A stretch of DNA of 25,102 bases, from NCBI GenBank assembly GCA_938036835.1, contig CALHWB010000067.1:1-25102 (forward strand), read 5' to 3'. The stretch is from an uncultured Propionibacterium sp. Lineage in GTDB: Bacteria > Actinomycetota > Actinomycetes > Propionibacteriales > Propionibacteriaceae. The translations under genes were made by a program, and so were the position numbers. Positions 21,327 through 25,102 of the stretch are shown here, in pieces; the stretch's first letter is position 1; every line of letters starts with the position of its first letter. The notes under the pieces were generated by a model that was not told the DNA's origin, did not search any database, and saw nothing but the letters and a program-made list of their open reading frames with translations.

Positions 21327-22448
21327 ATGAGTCAACTCGTCACGGTGGTGTTCGGTGGGCCCGCTGCCGAACACGACATCAGCATCCTTACCGGTCTGCA
21401 ATGCGAACGAGTATTGCGCCGGGCCCAGGTGGACGTGCAGTGTGTCTACTGGGACCGGGCTGGTAACTGGAACCTGGTACCGGAATCCACCGAGGCTCGC
21501 GACTACCTGGATGGTGCCCCGGATAAGGCGGTCAAGCTGGAGTTGGTGGTGCGCGGTGGCTCGGAGGCGGGCATGTACCGCAAGGCCGGTCTGGGGCGCC
21601 GACAGGTAGAGTTGGGCACGGTGTTGTTGGCCTTGCATGGCGGTGAGGGCGAGGGCGGCGGCGTGCAGGCATTGTTTGCCATGATCGCAGTACCCTGCAC
21701 CGGTTCGTCGTCGCTGGCTGCCGCACTGGGATTGGACAAGCTGGCCTTCGGTGCACTGATGGCGCAAGGCGGCGTGCAGACCTTGCCGCGGGAGATCTTG
21801 CATCCCGATTTCCAACCGAGCTTCCCGGGCCCCTACATCGTGAAGCCCCGTAGCGGCGGATCATCCATAGGCATCGAGGTGGTGGACGATCTGGTCACCG
21901 GCCTGGCGCTGCTGAAATCGAGTCCGCATCTGCGGGCCGGTGCGGTCGTGGAGCCCTATCGGGCCGACCTGTGGGATCTCAACATCGCGGTCGCCACTCA
22001 CCCACGGTTCGCCACCTCGCAGATCGAGCGGCCGCTGCGCCCGGAAACGGGCGCCATCTACGATTACGCCGGCAAATATATGGGTGGTGGCGAGGGGTTG
22101 AGCACCGCCCCGCGCGAGTTGCCCGCCAGGATTTCGGACGAACTCGCCGACCGGGTGCGCGAACTGGCTCGGCAGGTCACGGTGCTGACCGGGCTGGACG
22201 GGATCTGCCGGATCGATTTCCTGACCGACGGTGAACAGGTCTACGTCAATGAGGTTAACTCGATCCCCGGTGCGATGGCATTGTACCTATGGCCCGATAC
22301 TCCGCCCGAGGAACTGCTGCTTGGCATGGTGGCCCAGGCGGCTACCGCGCCGCAGCGCCGGGCCACCGGCTCCTTCGAGGAAGGCGCGGCCCTGCGTGCC
22401 GCTGGGGGCATCGCCGGTAAGCTTGTAGGTCTGGGGCCGCAGCGCTAG
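21327..22448 (+). CDS. D-alanine-D-alanine-ligase-like ATP-grasp enzyme
   Basis: This 373-aa protein belongs to the Ddl/VanA ATP-grasp family. The N-terminal GGPAAEHDIS has E15, equivalent to E. coli DdlB Glu15; the KPRSGGSSIG loop (173-182) carries the Ser; YDYAGKY ends in Y251, equivalent to DdlB Tyr216, which favours an amino acid (dipeptide) rather than D-lactate; CRIDFL and VNEVN supply the catalytic Arg and the Mg ligands. After NSIPG the sequence reads AMALYLWP where DdlB has MTSHSLVP, so the Ser281 that contacts the second D-Ala is replaced by Tyr (Y320). The second-substrate pocket is therefore unusual. The ATG has GGGGAAGGA upstream, and the gene lies 31 nt after the MurF-like gene. 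It may still be the cell's ddl, as it occupies the ddlA position of related genomes; I therefore give no symbol. Confidence 0.85.
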   Translation: MSQLVTVVFGGPAAEHDISILTGLQCERVLRRAQVDVQCVYWDRAGNWNLVPESTEARDYLDGAPDKAVKLELVVRGGSEAGMYRKAGLGRRQVELGTVLLALHGGEGEGGGVQALFAMIAVPCTGSSSLAAALGLDKLAFGALMAQGGVQTLPREILHPDFQPSFPGPYIVKPRSGGSSIGIEVVDDLVTGLALLKSSPHLRAGAVVEPYRADLWDLNIAVATHPRFATSQIERPLRPETGAIYDYAGKYMGGGEGLSTAPRELPARISDELADRVRELARQVTVLTGLDGICRIDFLTDGEQVYVNEVNSIPGAMALYLWPDTPPEELLLGMVAQAATAPQRRATGSFEEGAALRAAGGIAGKLVGLGPQR

Positions 22449-22467
22449 GCGGCAGTTGGCTGCCGCC
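22448..22467 (+). terminator. Terminator of the hydrolase-MurF-ligase operon
   Basis: GGCGGCAG (22448-22455) and CTGCCGCC (22460-22467) form a perfect 8-bp stem with a TTGG loop, beginning in the last base of the stop codon. There is no T-tract, which is common in this GC-rich background. Confidence 0.65.
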
Positions 22468-22575
22468 CGTTCCGGGATCGCCGGGGATCGGGTAGCTGGT
22501 GTGCTGCCGACCACCGCCGTGGGCAACGATGATCCTGGGCATCCGGCGCTCACCGTCGCTGGCCGACCGAAATGG

Positions 22576-22611
22576 CTGGGGTGCGCCAGCGGTTTGGTGG
22601 ACGCACCCCAG
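22576..22611. terminator. Terminator hairpin between convergent operons
   Basis: CTGGGGTGCG (22576-22585) and CGCACCCCAG (22602-22611) form a perfect 10-bp stem with a 16-nt loop. On the minus strand it starts 5 bp after the dipeptidase stop; it can also stop plus-strand readthrough from the ligase gene. Confidence 0.7.
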
Positions 22612-22616
22612 TTCGG

Positions 22617-23315
22617 CTATTCGATGGGGGAGTAGCAGGTCCGATCGCGTCCCACGAACGCCGCCCAGCGTTGGTCGCCATAGGACCAGTGCCACCATTC
22701 GAGCGGATAGGGAGCGATATCGGCCGAGAGCAATACCTGGGCTAGCAGACGTCGCAGATCGCGGTCCAGCACCAGCCGAGGATCGGCATCGTCTGGCACA
22801 TCGTCGAGGGCGCGCACATGGGCCGCGTCGGCAAAGCTATCGAAATCGGTTCCCATGGCCACCGGCACCCCATCGACCGTCAACGTCAGGTCCACCGCTC
22901 CGCCCGTGGTGTGCGGGGCCATGAGCACCGTGTTGGCGGGATCGGAGACATAGAGTCCCAGGTCCTCACCGGCCAGTGCCCGATAGTAGGCCAATAGATC
23001 GGCTTGGAACTGGCTTGTTCGCCAGGCGTCAAGGATAACCAGGCCAATTCCCCGCGGCAGGCTGCGTTGGGCCTCGATAAGGCGACAGATCAGTCCGGCA
23101 CGTAACTGTACCTTGGCAGGAAGCGACTGGATGGGCAGGTCTTGATAGACATGCCAGACCGCCAACTCCTGCGGCACACTGAGCAATGGGTCGTGATCTT
23201 CTCCCCAGCCAACCGCTTGAACCGCGTTCTCGGGTGCGGCCGGGGGAATCGGGGGCAGACCGGTGGGAATCCGATCGCGCAGTTCGACCGCTAGTTCGGC
23301 CAGCCAGCGGGCCAT
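22617..23315 (-). CDS. VanX/DdpX-type D-alanyl-D-alanine dipeptidase
   Basis: The enzyme (232 aa) belongs to peptidase family M15D, which hydrolyses D-Ala-D-Ala to D-alanine. The zinc ligands and catalytic base are at the VanX spacings: H135 and D142 in APHTTGGAVDLTL, E206 and H209 in EWWHW, matching VanX His116/Asp123/Glu181/His184. R99 in DAWR matches Arg71, and MGTDFDSF (154-161) is conserved. The usual SxH serine is replaced by alanine (A133-P-H), in a region that lines the VanX substrate site. There is no signal peptide, so it is cytosolic. The ATG at 23315 lies 1 nt past the permease stop with AGGAAGG about 10 nt upstream, so the two are cotranscribed. DdpX in E. coli is likewise linked to transport genes and scavenges wall dipeptide. 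No VanH homologue is present, so glycopeptide resistance is not implied. Confidence 0.88.
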   Translation of the reverse strand: MARWLAELAVELRDRIPTGLPPIPPAAPENAVQAVGWGEDHDPLLSVPQELAVWHVYQDLPIQSLPAKVQLRAGLICRLIEAQRSLPRGIGLVILDAWRTSQFQADLLAYYRALAGEDLGLYVSDPANTVLMAPHTTGGAVDLTLTVDGVPVAMGTDFDSFADAAHVRALDDVPDDADPRLVLDRDLRRLLAQVLLSADIAPYPLEWWHWSYGDQRWAAFVGRDRTCYSPIE

Positions 23316-23316
23316 G

Positions 23317-24750
23317 TCAGGCACCTTCCTGCTCGGTGGCCTGGGCCAGGTTGGCGTCCAGTTCGGACTTGAACGGGCCCAGCAATGCGCCGAGTGCATC
23401 TTCCTGGGACATCGGTTTGGTGGTGAACCACAAAATCAGTCCGATGACGATCCAGACCACCAAGATCAGGTACTCGCCCGGCCAGACCAGGGAAAGGCTG
23501 GTCCCCGGCCACAGGGCCAATACGATTACCACGATCGCGCCCAACGCGCCGATGACCGGCAGGAAACCGCTGAGGAAGGTCTTTCGCAAATGCGGATACC
23601 GTCTAGGCAGCACGAATCTGGTAGCGACCACGAGTACCCATACGAAGCCCAGATAGATACCACCAGTATCCAGGAACCAGATGATGGCACCTGGGCCCAA
23701 TGCTCCGAGCAGCACGCTCAGCACCGCGGTCAGCAGGATCGCCCGGCGAGGGACACCGTATCTGGCGTCCACCTCGGCGAGGCTGGTGGGCAGCAATTGC
23801 GCTCGGGCCATGGCAACCACGATTCGGCTGATTGCCATGAATAGGCCGATATAGCTGGTCAACAGGCCCAGGATCGCGATTAGCCAAGCGCCCCATCCTA
23901 GCAGCGGAAAACCGGCAGCATTGAAGGCGTCGATGGTTCCCAGTTTCATCTGGGCGACATCCTCCCAGGGCAGGATCCACGCCGAGGAAAGCAACACCAG
24001 GCAATAGAACGTGGTGGCCGACACGACGGTGAGTACCGTGATCCGGCCAATCCTCCGGGCGGGCAGTTTGGCGTCCTCGGCCATGGTGGCCACCAGGCCG
24101 AAGCCTGCCATATAGGTCATGCCGGGTACTACGAACCGCAATGTGTCGGCGATGGGGTGGGAGTCTTCGGCGAAGGGAGGCAGGAAGTTGGCGGGGGAAC
24201 CGGCGACGAAGCCGGTGCCGATCAGTGCTAGCCCGATGACTATCATGGCTACGAACAGTGCGGTCTGGATTTGCCCACCAAGGGAAACCCCGAACCAGTT
24301 CATGCTCGCAATGATGGTCGTCAGCAGGACGCCCAGGATCAGCACGGTGGCGTCTACCGGGCGCTCATTGATGGTCCACAGTTGGATTCCGGCGATTCTG
24401 GGGAACAGCTTCTCCAGAAGAAGGCCAAAGGCGGTCACGTAGAAGGCCGTGGACGACAGATAGGCGCCGATCAGGAACCATCCGGTGGAGAACCCCGCAG
24501 CCCTGCCCAGACCGGTATAGGAGTAGACCACCTCGCCGCCGGCCCGGGGAAACAGCGTGGCGAGGTCGCTATAGGCGAGGGCGACGAAGGCCGCCAGCAG
24601 GCCTCCCAACGCCATCCCGATGATCAGGCCTCCGGCTCCGTAGAGCTCGAAGAATCTTGAGTTGGTATAGATCCAACTGGACCCGATGACGCCAGCCACG
24701 CCCAGGGCTAGTAGCTGCGGAAAGCCGAGCGATTTCTTCAGTTCGGCCAT
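23317..24750 (-). CDS. APC-superfamily amino-acid permease
   Basis: This 477-aa integral membrane protein has about twelve transmembrane helices. The first helix carries GVAGVIGSSWIYTNS, the unwound substrate-binding GxG-type segment of APC transporters, and the loop after helix 2 has FPRAGGEVVYSY, a consensus APC pattern. The central part has ASMNWFGVSLGGQIQ and a later TSYIGLFMAISRIVVAMARAQLLP, also typical. The C-terminal tail is polar. The substrate cannot be told from the sequence; alanine or another small amino acid is suggested by the downstream VanX-type dipeptidase and the divergent alanine dehydrogenase gene. The start has a near-perfect AAGGAGG 5-7 nt upstream, so it is probably well translated. 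Its promoter should lie in the 282-bp region shared with ald. Confidence 0.9.
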   Translation of the reverse strand: MAELKKSLGFPQLLALGVAGVIGSSWIYTNSRFFELYGAGGLIIGMALGGLLAAFVALAYSDLATLFPRAGGEVVYSYTGLGRAAGFSTGWFLIGAYLSSTAFYVTAFGLLLEKLFPRIAGIQLWTINERPVDATVLILGVLLTTIIASMNWFGVSLGGQIQTALFVAMIVIGLALIGTGFVAGSPANFLPPFAEDSHPIADTLRFVVPGMTYMAGFGLVATMAEDAKLPARRIGRITVLTVVSATTFYCLVLLSSAWILPWEDVAQMKLGTIDAFNAAGFPLLGWGAWLIAILGLLTSYIGLFMAISRIVVAMARAQLLPTSLAEVDARYGVPRRAILLTAVLSVLLGALGPGAIIWFLDTGGIYLGFVWVLVVATRFVLPRRYPHLRKTFLSGFLPVIGALGAIVVIVLALWPGTSLSLVWPGEYLILVVWIVIGLILWFTTKPMSQEDALGALLGPFKSELDANLAQATEQEGA

Positions 24751-25032
24751 GGAACCTCCTTGATCGTTCTGCTCCTGGACCGGAACGACATCCGGCGTGT
24801 CGGCGATCCTGCGAGATATGGTGCCAACAACCGGTCGACATCGCCACGGATTGGAACGAAAGCATGATCAAAGTGAGTATTGCCGAATATTTGACGGCTC
24901 GGGGGCACCCGATGATATGAACTACGAATCGGATGCGCACTTGATGGAGTAAGTTCGGTTCTGGGCTGACAATGCCGCTTGTTGCACGCGAGGATTGCTG
25001 TAGGTCGAAACGCGAGAGAAAGGACCGGACAG
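24751..25032. promoter_or_regulatory. Divergent permease-ald intergenic region
   Basis: I see no gene here. The region is more AT-rich than its surroundings. TTGACG (24891-24896) with TGATAT (24913-24918, 16-bp spacer) and CTGACA (24966-24971) with GAGGAT (24990-24995, 18-bp spacer) are candidate promoters towards ald. AT-rich steps around 24870-24925 could bind an Lrp/AsnC-type regulator, the family (AldR) that controls ald in mycobacteria. No such regulator gene is in the window. Confidence 0.35.
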
Positions 25033-25102
25033 GTGCGCGTTGCAATTCCCAGTGAAGTGAAGGATAACGAGTTCCGGGTGGCTATTACTCCGGCCGGGGT
25101 TG
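25033..25102 (+). CDS. ald: Alanine dehydrogenase, N-terminal fragment
   Basis: The window ends 23 codons into this gene. The translated start VRVAIPSEVKDNEFRVAITP is the highly conserved N-terminus of L-alanine dehydrogenase, where R15-like and K-containing residues shape the pyruvate-binding site. The GTG start has GAAAGGA about 8-9 nt upstream. The enzyme reversibly deaminates L-alanine to pyruvate and ammonia with NAD. It is divergent from the permease-dipeptidase operon, a setting that points to alanine uptake and use. The related N-terminus of transhydrogenase PntA is the main alternative, but the KDNE-RVAITPAGV pattern favours Ald. Confidence 0.88.
   Translation, partial: MRVAIPSEVKDNEFRVAITPAGV

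Noticed and set aside
19017..23315. A vanHAX-type glycopeptide-resistance cluster
   Set aside because: There is no VanH-type D-lactate dehydrogenase and no VanRS pair, the ligase has the Tyr typical of D-Ala-adding enzymes, and the VanX homologue is in a separate, convergent operon with a permease.
1..25102. CRISPR arrays, insertion sequences, prophage or integrase genes
   Set aside because: I saw no regularly spaced direct repeats, transposase or integrase motifs, or terminal inverted repeats. Neither tRNA gene is followed by a repeated 3' end that would mark an attachment site.

Overview
The window looks like chromosomal DNA of a high-GC Gram-positive bacterium (Actinomycetota). The basis is GC-rich coding sequence, WXG/EspC/YbaB-type (type VII secretion) genes, several apparently leaderless genes, and a gene order seen in actinobacteria: leuB, a fumarylacetoacetate-hydrolase-family gene, tRNA-Gln/tRNA-Glu, an IclR regulator divergent from leuCD, an acyltransferase and a D-Ala-D-Ala-ligase-like gene. 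In M. tuberculosis the matching genes run from leuB to ddlA. I cannot name a genus.

Layout. (1) 84-2635, minus strand: an SPFH-GYF protein followed by a zinc-ribbon membrane protein, which resembles the membrane-stress pairs found near PspA systems. (2) 2758-6426, minus strand: an orphan type VII secretion effector module, consisting of a tandem YbaB-like protein, an EspC-like small protein with a YxxxE signal, a WXG-lipase with a Ser/Asp/His triad, and a lipoprotein placed where an immunity protein would be. (3) 6586-10584: leuB (minus), ilvE and cimA (plus), that is, branched-chain amino-acid synthesis with a citramalate route to isoleucine. (4) 10702-13841: thymidine phosphorylase (minus), then an FAH-family enzyme overlapping a CPBP membrane protease. 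(5) 13889-14203: tRNA-Gln(CTG), tRNA-Glu(CTC) and a strong terminator. (6) 14398-18120: a beta-hydroxyacid dehydrogenase, an NdgR/LtbR-type IclR regulator, and the divergent leuC-leuD. LeuCD and LeuB serve both the leucine and the citramalate/isoleucine routes. (7) 18163-22448: a PlsC-type acyltransferase, then a tight three-gene operon of an alpha/beta hydrolase, a membrane-anchored MurF-like ligase and a D-Ala-D-Ala-ligase-like ATP-grasp enzyme. (8) 22617-25102: a VanX/DdpX-type dipeptidase behind an APC permease (minus strand), divergent from the start of alanine dehydrogenase. This looks like an alanine/D-Ala-D-Ala salvage module.

The points most worth following up are three: the putative T7 lipase/immunity cassette (region 2), the hydrolase / membrane-MurF / ATP-grasp operon beside a VanX homologue (regions 7-8), and a recurrent promoter pattern (TANNNT, 6-7 nt, start codon) implying leaderless mRNAs. 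In the ndgR-leuC intergenic region this pattern coincides with an inverted repeat and a four-codon upstream ORF.

All calls come from reading the sequence and from recalled family knowledge. No database search was run.
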